12,344 nt of DNA from Firmicutes bacterium UBA5496 (GTDB taxonomy: Bacteria > Bacillota > Proteinivoracia > UBA4975): positions 703-13,046 of the forward strand of contig DIPE01000031.1 of assembly GCA_002427015.1 (NCBI GenBank). Reading direction: 5' to 3'. A program made the position numbers and the translations under genes. The notes beneath the pieces were generated by a model, which made no database searches, was not told where the DNA came from, and saw only the letters and a list, made by a program, of their open reading frames with translations. Of the stretch, positions 6,572 to 12,344 are shown piece after piece (within the stretch, counting starts at the first letter, position 1; each line of letters begins with the position of its first letter).

Positions 6572-7981
6572 CTAGAATCTCCCGTGGCGCTTTGGACCGG
6601 TGCGGCGGTTGCGGTAAGAGGGGTCGTGTGACGGTTTGCCGCTTGAACGTTGGCGGAATCTGTAGGAACCTTCTTCGGTAATCCTAACCGGAGTGCGGTC
6701 AGGTTCTTTTGTCAGCAGTTTCAGGGCGGCAGCTACCAGGCTGAGGGAGTCGTTTTCCTCCAGGAGTTTGCCCGCCATTTCCCGATAGTGTCCGGCGGTG
6801 CCGGCATCAAGCGCTTCTAACATTTTTTCCGCGGCCAGACGCTGTTGTCCTTTGAGGACGTCTACCAGGGAAGGCAGGGGGGCGCGGGTAATTTTGGCGC
6901 CGGTTGTGCGTTGAATGTAGCGGAAATGATCCTGCTCCCGGGGGGTTACAAGGGAGATGGCTTCACCGCTGCGTCCGGCCCGGCCAGTCCTGCCAATGCG
7001 GTGCACGTAACCTTCGGCATCCTGGGGAATGTCAAAGTTGTATACATGGCTGATGCCGTTAATGTCCAGACCCCGGGCGGCAACATCGGTGGCTACAAGG
7101 ACGTCAATGATGCCATTTTTAAACTGGCGCAGTACTGATTCCCGACGGGACTGGGTCAGGTCGCCGTGAATGCCCTCGGCAGAATAGCCCCGACTCTTCA
7201 GCCCCTCAGCTATTTCATCCACCCGCCGCTTGGTGCGGCCAAAAATGAGGGCCAAGTCCGGCGGCTGCAGGTCCAGAAGATGGCAGAGGGTGTCAAATTT
7301 CTGTTTTTCCTGAACTTCAATGTAAGTCTGGTGGACCGCAGGCACTGTAACCTCTTTGCTCTTGACTTGAATCACCTTTGGCTCAGCCATGAAGTTCAGG
7401 GCCAGTGCCTGAATCTGCTGTGGCATAGTGGCAGAGAACAGGAGGGTCTGGCGCTGACCAGGCACTTCCCGGAGGATTGCCTCTATGTCCTCAATGAAAC
7501 CCATATTCAGCATTTCGTCTGCTTCATCTATGACCACGGTAGCCACCTGGTTCAATCTGACGGTGCGGCGGCGGATATGATCCAGCAGCCGGCCAGGGGT
7601 GCCTACGATGATTTCGGGACGCTTTTTCAGGTTCTTTATCTGGCGGTCGATGTCTTGGCCTCCGTAGATGGGCAGGGAACGTATCCTCTTAAATTCACCT
7701 ATCTTATGGAGCTCTTCTGCTACCTGGACCGCAAGCTCCCTGGTGGGGGTAATGACTAGTCCCTGCGGAAGTCCTTGTTCCGGGACAAATCGTTCAACCA
7801 TGGGAATGCCAAAGGCCGCAGTCTTGCCGGTGCCCGTCCGTGCCTGGCCAATCAGGTCCTTGCCTACTAGGGCGATGGGGATGGCTTCCTGCTGAATAGG
7901 GGTCATTTCCTCAAAACCCATGCTGCTGATGGATCTTAAGACTTCGGGACTAAGTCCCAGTTCGTTAAATGTGTTCTTCAT
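6572..7981 (-). CDS. DEAD-box ATP-dependent RNA helicase (CshA/DeaD-like)
   Basis: RNA helicase of 469 residues, which in Gram-positive bacteria works in cold adaptation, ribosome assembly and the RNA degradosome. All motifs are intact: Q motif GFEEMTPIQQ (22-31), motif I ARTGTGKT (47-54), Ia PTREL (79-83), Ib TPGR (128-131), II DEAD (152-155), III SAT (183-185), V ATDVAARGLD (297-306) and VI HRIGRTGRAG (327-336). After the two RecA-like domains comes a helical region (about 365-425) and a basic tail rich in Arg, Ser and Gly that should bind RNA. The RNA-recognition domain found in DbpA/DeaD is not evident. The ATG at 7981 is preceded by AAGGAG six bases upstream. The gene is transcribed alone, from a promoter at 8044-8072, and ends at hairpin copy 4. 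Assignment to CshA rather than another paralogue is likely but not certain. Confidence 0.95.
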   Translation of the reverse strand: MKNTFNELGLSPEVLRSISSMGFEEMTPIQQEAIPIALVGKDLIGQARTGTGKTAAFGIPMVERFVPEQGLPQGLVITPTRELAVQVAEELHKIGEFKRIRSLPIYGGQDIDRQIKNLKKRPEIIVGTPGRLLDHIRRRTVRLNQVATVVIDEADEMLNMGFIEDIEAILREVPGQRQTLLFSATMPQQIQALALNFMAEPKVIQVKSKEVTVPAVHQTYIEVQEKQKFDTLCHLLDLQPPDLALIFGRTKRRVDEIAEGLKSRGYSAEGIHGDLTQSRRESVLRQFKNGIIDVLVATDVAARGLDINGISHVYNFDIPQDAEGYVHRIGRTGRAGRSGEAISLVTPREQDHFRYIQRTTGAKITRAPLPSLVDVLKGQQRLAAEKMLEALDAGTAGHYREMAGKLLEENDSLSLVAAALKLLTKEPDRTPVRITEEGSYRFRQRSSGKPSHDPSYRNRRTGPKRHGRF

Positions 7982-8028
7982 TCTTTTCTCCTTAGATATT
8001 AGTTCTAGTATAGTGTTCCTTGTCAGGA

Positions 8029-8040
8029 GTGATATATCAC
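8029..8040. promoter_or_regulatory. Perfect 12-base palindrome at the predicted helicase transcription start
   Basis: GTGATATATCAC is a perfect inverted repeat lying three bases downstream of the TATAAT of the helicase promoter. Its position would suit a repressor operator. The regulator is unknown to me, and a short AT-rich palindrome can arise by chance. Confidence 0.35.
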
Positions 8041-8043
8041 CTA

Positions 8044-8072
8044 ATTATACATGATAAAAGAATAATTGCCAG
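8044..8072 (-). promoter_or_regulatory. Candidate promoter of the DEAD-box helicase gene
   Basis: Read on the - strand, CTGGCA (8072-8067, four of six matches to the -35 consensus) and a perfect TATAAT (8049-8044) are spaced by 17 bases. The predicted transcription start is near 8037. This leaves a leader of about 55 bases and puts the GTGATATATCAC palindrome at the start site. Confidence 0.6.
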
Positions 8073-8133
8073 TTTGGGGGCGATTGTGGCGGCCAAAAGC
8101 TTTCCCCCTGGCCCACAGGTTTTGAAAAAGAAG

Positions 8134-8622
8134 TCACACGCTGGGACAGGAAGAACCGTCCCCGAAGTTTTGGAACTGAGTGTGGATTTCCGGGTGGGCC
8201 TGAAAGAAGCGGTTCAGCTGGGCAATTCGATTTAAGGTGGCAAGGCTGACGTTGTGTTCGATCATTTCGGTTTCGGTAAGCAGAGATTCGGTTACTCCCA
8301 GAAGGGTCAGGAACTCTTCAATAATTTGATGGCGGTTGTAGAGGAATTCCCCAAGCTCCCGGCCGGATTCGGTAAGGCGGATTAGGCCATATTTTTCAAA
8401 GTCCAGGAGCTCAAGTTCAGTAAGCTTTTGGATCATCCGGCTTACAGAGGGAGCTTGGACGTTGAGGCTTTCCGCCAGGATGTTGACACGGGTAAATCCT
8501 TCTCTCAGGCAGTTGCGGTAGATCATTTCCATATAATCTTCCATGCTGGGGGTAAGGGTTTTTTTTTCTTGGAGAAGCAGCTGATAGCCTCTGGCTGTGC
8601 GAAAAATTGTATTTTGTTTCAT
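8134..8622 (-). CDS. MntR/DtxR-family metal-dependent transcriptional regulator
   Basis: Metal-sensing repressor of 162 residues, close to B. subtilis MntR across the winged-helix and dimer domains, from TPSMEDYMEMIY (24-35) to NRIAQLNRFF (131-140). The six MntR metal ligands are all present by alignment: Asp29, Glu32, His98, Glu119, Glu122 and His123. DtxR-type iron sensors have Met and Cys where this protein has Asp29 and Glu119. The DNA-binding helix region is about 44-68. There is an N-terminal extension of about 21 residues, rich in basic residues, relative to B. subtilis MntR; GGAGGGGGG seven bases upstream supports the ATG at 8622. No SH3-like third domain is present. The last residues (GDGSSCPSV) are encoded by a repeat-like sequence. 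The gene diverges from feoAB, the likely target. Confidence 0.88.
   Translation of the reverse strand: MKQNTIFRTARGYQLLLQEKKTLTPSMEDYMEMIYRNCLREGFTRVNILAESLNVQAPSVSRMIQKLTELELLDFEKYGLIRLTESGRELGEFLYNRHQIIEEFLTLLGVTESLLTETEMIEHNVSLATLNRIAQLNRFFQAHPEIHTQFQNFGDGSSCPSV
8143..8163 (-). repeat. Repeat-like element embedded in the 3' end of the regulator gene
   Basis: On the - strand the element begins GGGGACGGTTCTT and ends CCTGTCCC (21 bases). It has a five-pair GGGAC/GTCCC stem. It resembles, from memory, short dispersed elements common in Clostridia genomes, and shares the GGGGAC...GTCCC ends with the other repeats here without being the same sequence. It is read in frame as Gly-Asp-Gly-Ser-Ser-Cys-Pro, just before the stop. 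This is the only copy in the window, so calling it a repeat is inference. Confidence 0.5.
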
Positions 8623-8671
8623 AAGATTACCCCCCTCCGCCTTATGGGCTTTTTACCTCTTGTAATAGATA

Positions 8672-8735
8672 TTCAACACCTCCGCTGTATATTTGCATAA
8701 TTTGCTTGTAGGAAACATTGTTTGTGGCCTATAAC
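8672..8735 (+). promoter_or_regulatory. Candidate promoter region of feoAB
   Basis: There are two alternatives, neither strong. One is TTCAAC (8672-8677) with CATAAT (8696-8701), spacing 18. The other is TTGTAG (8706-8711) with TATAAC (8730-8735), spacing 18. In both, the MntR-like box at 8701-8716 would overlap promoter elements, as expected for repression. A clear promoter for the divergent regulator gene was not found. Confidence 0.4.
8701..8716. promoter_or_regulatory. Candidate MntR-type operator upstream of feoA
   Basis: TTTGCTTGTAGGAAAC is an imperfect dyad (five of seven positions pair in the inner 15 bases). As I recall it, this matches the general form of B. subtilis MntR operators, TTTGC then a few bases then GGAAA. 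It lies in the gap between the MntR-like regulator gene and feoA. A second overlapping dyad, AAACA-T-TGTTT, is at 8713-8723. Confidence 0.5.
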
Positions 8736-8754
8736 ATTCCAGGAGGGTTAAGCA

Positions 8755-8994
8755 ATGAACAGTCAGGTTATGCCCCTTAACCTGTTGCCCTTGGGCAAGC
8801 CAGGAGTTGTCAGGGAATTAAGAGCTGATGCCAGCTGCAGGCGGCGCCTGCTGGATTTGGGATTGGTGACCGGCACGCCGGTGGAAGCAGTGCTCCGGAG
8901 TCCTGCCGGCGATCCCATGGCCTTTGAAATCCGGGGGGCGCTTATTGCCCTGCGCAATGCCGAAGCCGGTCAAATCTTCGTGGCTCTGCTGTAA
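8755..8994 (+). CDS. feoA: Ferrous iron transport accessory protein FeoA
   Basis: Small cytosolic SH3-like protein of 79 residues, the normal FeoA length, that supports FeoB-driven metal uptake. The sequence shows the FeoA pattern: LLPLGKPGVVREL, then RRRLLDLGLVTGTPVEAV, then a short strand with DPMAFEIRGALIALRNAEAGQIFV. The start ATG at 8755 follows AGGAGGG. The feoB start is only ten bases after the stop, so the two genes form an operon and are probably translationally linked. It diverges from the MntR-like regulator across a 132-base control region. Confidence 0.93.
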   Translation: MNSQVMPLNLLPLGKPGVVRELRADASCRRRLLDLGLVTGTPVEAVLRSPAGDPMAFEIRGALIALRNAEAGQIFVALL

Positions 8995-9004
8995 AGAGGG
9001 CGGC

Positions 9005-11125
9005 ATGGGGCTGACAAAACAATCAACCGGAGCCGGGGTCAGAAAGGATTTATGTATACCAGTGGCAGAATACCGCACTGAAAAAGTCATAGCCCTAGCA
9101 GGGAACCCCAATACAGGCAAGAGCACGGTGTTCAACAGCCTCACGGGGATGAACCAGCATACCGGGAACTGGCCCGGCAAGACAGTGACCAATGCCTTGG
9201 GCCGGTATCAATACGGGAATGACAAATACCTTTTGGTGGACCTGCCGGGGACCTATTCTTTGCTTGCTAACTCAGTGGAGGAGGAAGTGGCCAGAGACTT
9301 CATCTGCTTTGGCCAGCCTGATGTCACGGTGGTGGTTGCTGATGCCACCTGTCTCCAGCGCAACCTCAACCTGGTCCTGCAAATCCTGGAGATTACAGAC
9401 CGAGTGGTGGTCTGTGTAAATCTCATGGATGAAGCCAGGCGCAAGAAAATACGGATTGACCTTGACCAGCTGCAACGAGAATTAGGCGTGCCCGTGGTGG
9501 GGACCAATGCCCGCAAAGGGGAAGGACTGAATGCGCTCAAAGGAGCAATTGCCCAGATGGCTGCCGGCTGGCAAAGTCATCCCCGGCAGGTAAACTACCC
9601 CCAAGAGATTGAAACCCTGATTGAATCCCTAAGCCTTGAGCTCACGGGGCTTGCCCTCAACAGCCGCTGGCTGGCTCTAAGGCTGGCGGCGGGTGAGACC
9701 TCTATCTTTGATTCCCTGGGCAAATACCAGGGCCTGGACATTTCTGGCGATTTTCTTGGCAGGGCAAGCCGGGAGCTTTGCCGCGAAACTCAGGGGAGCA
9801 CCAGGGACCAGATTGTCACAAGTATTGTCAGTGACGCTGAAGAAATATATAAAAAGACTGTGCGCCTTGAGAATGACAAGCACAATGCCCTGGACAGAAA
9901 GATTGACCGCGTCCTGACATCAAAGATTTTCGGTTTTCCCATTATGCTGGGCCTGCTGGGCCTGGTATTTTGGCTGACCATTGAGGGGGCCAATTACCCT
10001 TCCCAGCTGCTGGCGGCGCTGTTATTTGGCTTTGAAGACTGGCTGGCCGGCCTTGCCTTTTGGACATATTGCCCCCCCTGGCTTTCGGGCATGCTGGTAA
10101 CAGGAATGTACCGTACCTTGGCCTGGGTGGTGTCGGTGATGCTGCCGCCCATGGCAATCTTCTTTCCCCTATTTACCTTGCTGGAGGATTTAGGATACCT
10201 GCCCCGGGTGGCCTTCAACCTCGACCATTACTTCAAAAAGGCATGCGCTCATGGCAAGCAGGCTTTGACCATGTGTATGGGCTTTGGCTGCAACGCCGCC
10301 GGAGTAATCGCCTGCAGAATCATAGACTCTCCTCGGGAGCGCCTGATTGCCACCATCACCAATAATTTTGTCCCCTGCAACGGCCGCTTTCCTATTCTCA
10401 TTGTCATGGCCTCGGCTTTTCTGGCAGCCGGCGCCGGTCCCTTCCAAAGCGGCGCCGCGGTCTTGGCAGTGATGGGCGTAATTGTCATCGGCATCGGGGT
10501 GACCCTGGCGGTATCGAAAATATTATCAAAGACCATTTTGTATGGATTGCCATCTTCCTTTACCTTGGAAATGCCCCCTTACAGAAAGCCGCAGGTGGGC
10601 AGGGTCATTGTGCGCTCGGTCTTTGACAGGACATTATTTGTGTTGGCACGGGCAGCAGCAGTGGCAGCTCCCGCAGGGATTGTCATCTGGCTCATGGCCA
10701 ATATTACCATAGCTGATGCCAGCCTCCTTGCCCATGGGGCGAGAATCTTGGAGCCGCTGGGCAGGCTAATGGGCTTGGACGGCTTTATCCTCATGGGGTT
10801 TTTGCTGGGACTGCCGGCTAATGAGATTGTAATTCCTGTTATCCTCATGAGCTATATGGCCAGCGGCTCAATGCAGGAATTGGAGAGCCTGGAGGCATTG
10901 CGCCAATTGCTGGCGGCAAATGGCTGGACCTGGCTGACGGCGGTAAACGTAATGCTGTTTACGCTCATGCACTTTCCCTGCGCCACAACCCTGTGGACAA
11001 TCCGCAAGGAAACACAGAGCCTCAAATGGACCTTGGTTTCCTTTCTGGTTCCCACTGCCGCGGGCATGATTATCTGCGCCGCAGTGACGGCGGCCGCCAG
11101 GCTCCTTGGCCTGGTTCCAATGTAA
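9005..11125 (+). CDS. feoB: Ferrous iron transporter FeoB (G-protein-coupled membrane transporter)
   Basis: Membrane transporter for Fe(II), possibly Mn(II) in some members; 706 residues. The N-terminal G domain has G1 GNPNTGKST (33-41), G3 DLPG (79-82), G4 NLMD (139-142) and a G5-like TNARKGEG (167-174). A helical linker follows to about 305, and then the membrane domain. The first Gate motif contains GFGCN (426-430) with the conserved Cys429. It continues AAGVIAC rather than the VPAVMAT of E. coli. The second Gate motif is GLPANEIVIP (602-611). The start was set at the ATG at 9005, after an AAGAGGG site; an in-frame ATG at 8924 would read through the end of feoA. No FeoC gene is visible. 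Transcription ends at hairpin copy 5. Confidence 0.95.
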   Translation: MGLTKQSTGAGVRKDLCIPVAEYRTEKVIALAGNPNTGKSTVFNSLTGMNQHTGNWPGKTVTNALGRYQYGNDKYLLVDLPGTYSLLANSVEEEVARDFICFGQPDVTVVVADATCLQRNLNLVLQILEITDRVVVCVNLMDEARRKKIRIDLDQLQRELGVPVVGTNARKGEGLNALKGAIAQMAAGWQSHPRQVNYPQEIETLIESLSLELTGLALNSRWLALRLAAGETSIFDSLGKYQGLDISGDFLGRASRELCRETQGSTRDQIVTSIVSDAEEIYKKTVRLENDKHNALDRKIDRVLTSKIFGFPIMLGLLGLVFWLTIEGANYPSQLLAALLFGFEDWLAGLAFWTYCPPWLSGMLVTGMYRTLAWVVSVMLPPMAIFFPLFTLLEDLGYLPRVAFNLDHYFKKACAHGKQALTMCMGFGCNAAGVIACRIIDSPRERLIATITNNFVPCNGRFPILIVMASAFLAAGAGPFQSGAAVLAVMGVIVIGIGVTLAVSKILSKTILYGLPSSFTLEMPPYRKPQVGRVIVRSVFDRTLFVLARAAAVAAPAGIVIWLMANITIADASLLAHGARILEPLGRLMGLDGFILMGFLLGLPANEIVIPVILMSYMASGSMQELESLEALRQLLAANGWTWLTAVNVMLFTLMHFPCATTLWTIRKETQSLKWTLVSFLVPTAAGMIICAAVTAAARLLGLVPM

Positions 11126-11166
11126 AAAAAACCAGCCACTGGGGACTGTCCCCAGTGGCTGATTTT
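11123..11166. repeat. Hairpin repeat copy 5, bidirectional terminator between feoB and the zinc-ribbon gene
   Basis: The core palindrome at 11135-11159 equals copy 4. The stem can be extended to 11128-11166 with one mismatch. On the - strand the centre base is A, and the hairpin is followed by GG and TTTTTTT (complement of 11124-11130), a strong terminator for the zinc-ribbon gene, whose stop lies eight bases before it. On the + strand it is followed by TTTT and also serves feoB. Confidence 0.93.
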
Positions 11167-11168
11167 AG

Positions 11169-11327
11169 TTAGTGGTTTTTGCAGCGTTTGCAGACCTGGA
11201 CATCATTGCCTTGTTCGTCCTTGGTCTGCCATAAGAGTTTAGTGCTTGTCCTTGCGCAGAGAGGACAGGTGCCTTTGCCCCGGCCGGGTTTGCCCCACAG
11301 TCCTTTGCCGCGATTTTGTTTGGCCAT
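11169..11327 (-). CDS. Small basic zinc-ribbon protein (52 residues), function unknown
   Basis: I do not recognise a named family. The protein is short and very basic: a Lys/Arg/Gly N-terminal half, then CPLC (21-24) and CKRC (46-49) separated by 21 residues. This four-cysteine pattern should bind one zinc, as in ribosomal-protein-like zinc ribbons, and the charge suggests contact with RNA or DNA. The ATG at 11327 was chosen because GGGAG lies eight bases upstream. A longer in-frame start at 11381 would sit about where transcription from the predicted promoter begins. It has its own promoter (11384-11412) and terminator (hairpin copy 5), so it appears to be a real single-gene unit rather than a chance frame. 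Confidence 0.8.
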   Translation of the reverse strand: MAKQNRGKGLWGKPGRGKGTCPLCARTSTKLLWQTKDEQGNDVQVCKRCKNH

Positions 11328-11383
11328 TGGATCCACTCCCATCGAAGATAATAAAATGACAATGCCTTGCATGCATACCAAAA

Positions 11384-11412
11384 AGTATATAGGAAGCGGG
11401 ACAGTATTTCAA
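11384..11412 (-). promoter_or_regulatory. Promoter of the zinc-ribbon gene
   Basis: On the - strand TTGAAA (11412-11407, five of six) and TATACT (11389-11384, five of six) are spaced by exactly 17 bases, the best sigma-A-type promoter in the window. The start would be near 11377, leaving a leader of about 50 bases. Confidence 0.72.
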
Positions 11413-11440
11413 GGTATTTATGCCGGTGTTGCCGCTCAAC

Positions 11441-11469
11441 TTGTTTGCGGAGGGCGAAGATAGTAAAAT
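11441..11469 (+). promoter_or_regulatory. Candidate promoter of the DUF368 gene
   Basis: TTGTTT (11441-11446) and TAAAAT (11464-11469) are spaced by 17 bases. The predicted start near 11476 gives a leader of about 30 bases before the ATG at 11508. The -35 is only a half match. Confidence 0.45.
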
Positions 11470-11507
11470 AGTGCTACTGACGGCAGCAGGTGGAGAGGAA
11501 GATAGTC

Positions 11508-12257
11508 ATGGGAATGGTGGCCAAGGGATTGTTAACTGGGTTTGTCATTGTCTTGCCTGGCATGAGCGGAGGCACCATGCTTCTGCTCCTGGGGCTGTAT
11601 GAAAAACTGATGCGGGATTTATCCCGGCTGCGGATTTGGAGCTGGATTCCCTTTGCCCTTGGGGCGGCAGGAGGTATTCTCCTAAGCGGCTGGGCTTTCG
11701 CCTGGTTATTTGAAACCTATTCTTCGATTGTTGCCGCATTTTTGCTGGGCAGCATATTGGCTTCAATAAAATCCGTGCTGGGGGAAAACTATCGACCCAG
11801 CTTCCGGCGGGTTGCAGTATTTCTCATTGGCCTTGCCATTGGCGTCATTCTTGCCGGCACACCCATTAGTGTCGTAGAAAGCGCTGCCAGGCCTAATCTG
11901 GCCCTGCTCTTGATTGGCGGGGCATTGGCCAGCGCCACCATGATTTTGCCTGGAGTGCCTGGCAGTTCGGTGTTAATCATCATGGGCATCTACGACAATA
12001 TGATGCAGGCCCTGGCGGATTTGGACTGGGTGACTATGGGAATATTTATTGTGGGCGCGGCTATTGGCATCTTCGGCCTTGCCAATGCTCTGGACAATAT
12101 CTATTCTCGCTACCGGGCCACTATCAGCTGGTTGTTTTCCGGCTTGATCCTGGGGGCAGGGAGGATGCTGGTGCCCGCCAGCTTTGATACCCCAGGGCTT
12201 TTAATTATCGCCGCTGTGACCGGGTTTGCCCTGGTCTGGTGGTGGGGAAGCAAATAA
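11508..12257 (+). CDS. DUF368 membrane protein, probable undecaprenyl-phosphate translocase (PopT-like)
   Basis: Polytopic membrane protein of 249 residues from the DUF368 family (COG2035). Some members have been shown to return undecaprenyl phosphate, the lipid carrier of cell-wall synthesis, across the membrane. Two related halves are visible: LPGMSGGTMLLLLGLYEKLM (16-35) and LPGVPGSSVLIIMGIYDNMM (147-166), the paired re-entrant motifs expected of an inverted-repeat transporter. It ends VWWWGSK. It is a little shorter than many relatives. I chose the ATG at 11508 with GGAGAGGAAG upstream; a GTG at 11490 and an ATG at 11514 are also in frame. A CopA-type ATPase gene follows 25 bases later, so the two may be co-transcribed. 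The substrate is inferred from the family. Confidence 0.85.
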   Translation: MGMVAKGLLTGFVIVLPGMSGGTMLLLLGLYEKLMRDLSRLRIWSWIPFALGAAGGILLSGWAFAWLFETYSSIVAAFLLGSILASIKSVLGENYRPSFRRVAVFLIGLAIGVILAGTPISVVESAARPNLALLLIGGALASATMILPGVPGSSVLIIMGIYDNMMQALADLDWVTMGIFIVGAAIGIFGLANALDNIYSRYRATISWLFSGLILGAGRMLVPASFDTPGLLIIAAVTGFALVWWWGSK

Positions 12258-12282
12258 ACTTGAGCTTGAAGGGAGGCAGGAA

Positions 12283-12344
12283 ATGCCTGAGCAAAGAACT
12301 GAGAAAGTCAATCTGAAGATTGAGGGAATGACCTGCGCCGCCTG
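12283..12344 (+). CDS. Heavy-metal P-type ATPase (CopA-like), N-terminal fragment cut by the window end
   Basis: Only 20 codons and two bases are present. The protein begins MPEQRTEKVNLKIEGMTCAA, the start of a heavy-metal-associated domain, whose GMTCxxC loop binds Cu(I) in CopA proteins; the second Cys would fall just beyond the window. GGGAGG lies six bases before the ATG. A free-standing copper chaperone would begin the same way, but the Glu/Lys-rich leader before the domain fits an ATPase better. Confidence 0.7.
   Translation, partial: MPEQRTEKVNLKIEGMTCAA

Noticed and set aside
7166..7759. A 197-codon open frame on the + strand
   Set aside because: It is antisense to the DEAD-box helicase, whose motifs are intact on the other strand.
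8924..9004. Longer N-terminus for FeoB
   Set aside because: It would overlap most of the second half of feoA out of frame; the ATG at 9005 has a ribosome site and the normal FeoB start.
11328..11381. Longer zinc-ribbon protein starting at 11381
   Set aside because: This start sits at the predicted transcription start and lacks a ribosome site; the ATG at 11327 has one.

Overview
The window (12.3 kb, moderately GC-rich) looks like a chromosomal segment of a Gram-positive anaerobe, most likely Bacillota of the Clostridia type. The evidence is strong AGGAGG-type ribosome binding sites, TTG and GTG starts, a B. subtilis-like MntR, a CshA-like DEAD-box helicase, a lipoprotein-type MetQ, and gene-end hairpin repeats together with a REP-associated tyrosine transposase (RAYT). 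I cannot name the species.

Layout. 1-1740 (+): the end of metN, then metI and metQ, a methionine ABC importer closed by an intrinsic terminator at 1748-1793. 1834-5643 (+): a prolyl oligopeptidase, a nitroreductase-family protein and a two-domain RsmC-like methyltransferase. 5634-6566: a RAYT gene with hairpin repeats on both sides. 6572-8622 (-): a DEAD-box RNA helicase and an MntR/DtxR-family metal regulator, each in its own transcription unit. 8755-11125 (+): feoA-feoB, divergent from the regulator. 11169-11327 (-): a 52-residue zinc-ribbon protein, convergent with feoB. 11508-12257 (+): a DUF368 membrane protein, probably an undecaprenyl-phosphate translocase. 12283-end (+): the first 20 codons of a CopA-like metal ATPase.

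How the parts fit. The right half has a metal-homeostasis theme: regulator, Fe(II)/Mn(II)-type importer and metal-exporting ATPase. The regulator carries the six metal ligands of MntR rather than the Cys/Met set of DtxR. A TTTGC...GGAAA imperfect dyad resembling an MntR operator lies between it and feoA, so this feo operon may answer to Mn(II), or to both metals.

The most interesting signal is the repeat family. Five copies of a hairpin with a GGGGAC-A-GTCCCC core all have the same polarity: odd centre base A and a 3' T-tract on the same strand. Every copy lies at the 3' end of a gene on that strand. Two copies supply the TAG stop codon of the gene they follow. A third, read from the other side, supplies the last bases of the RAYT gene. 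A different repeat-like element forms the last coding stretch of the regulator gene. This looks like a RAYT-mobilised element used as a portable 'stop codon plus terminator' cassette.
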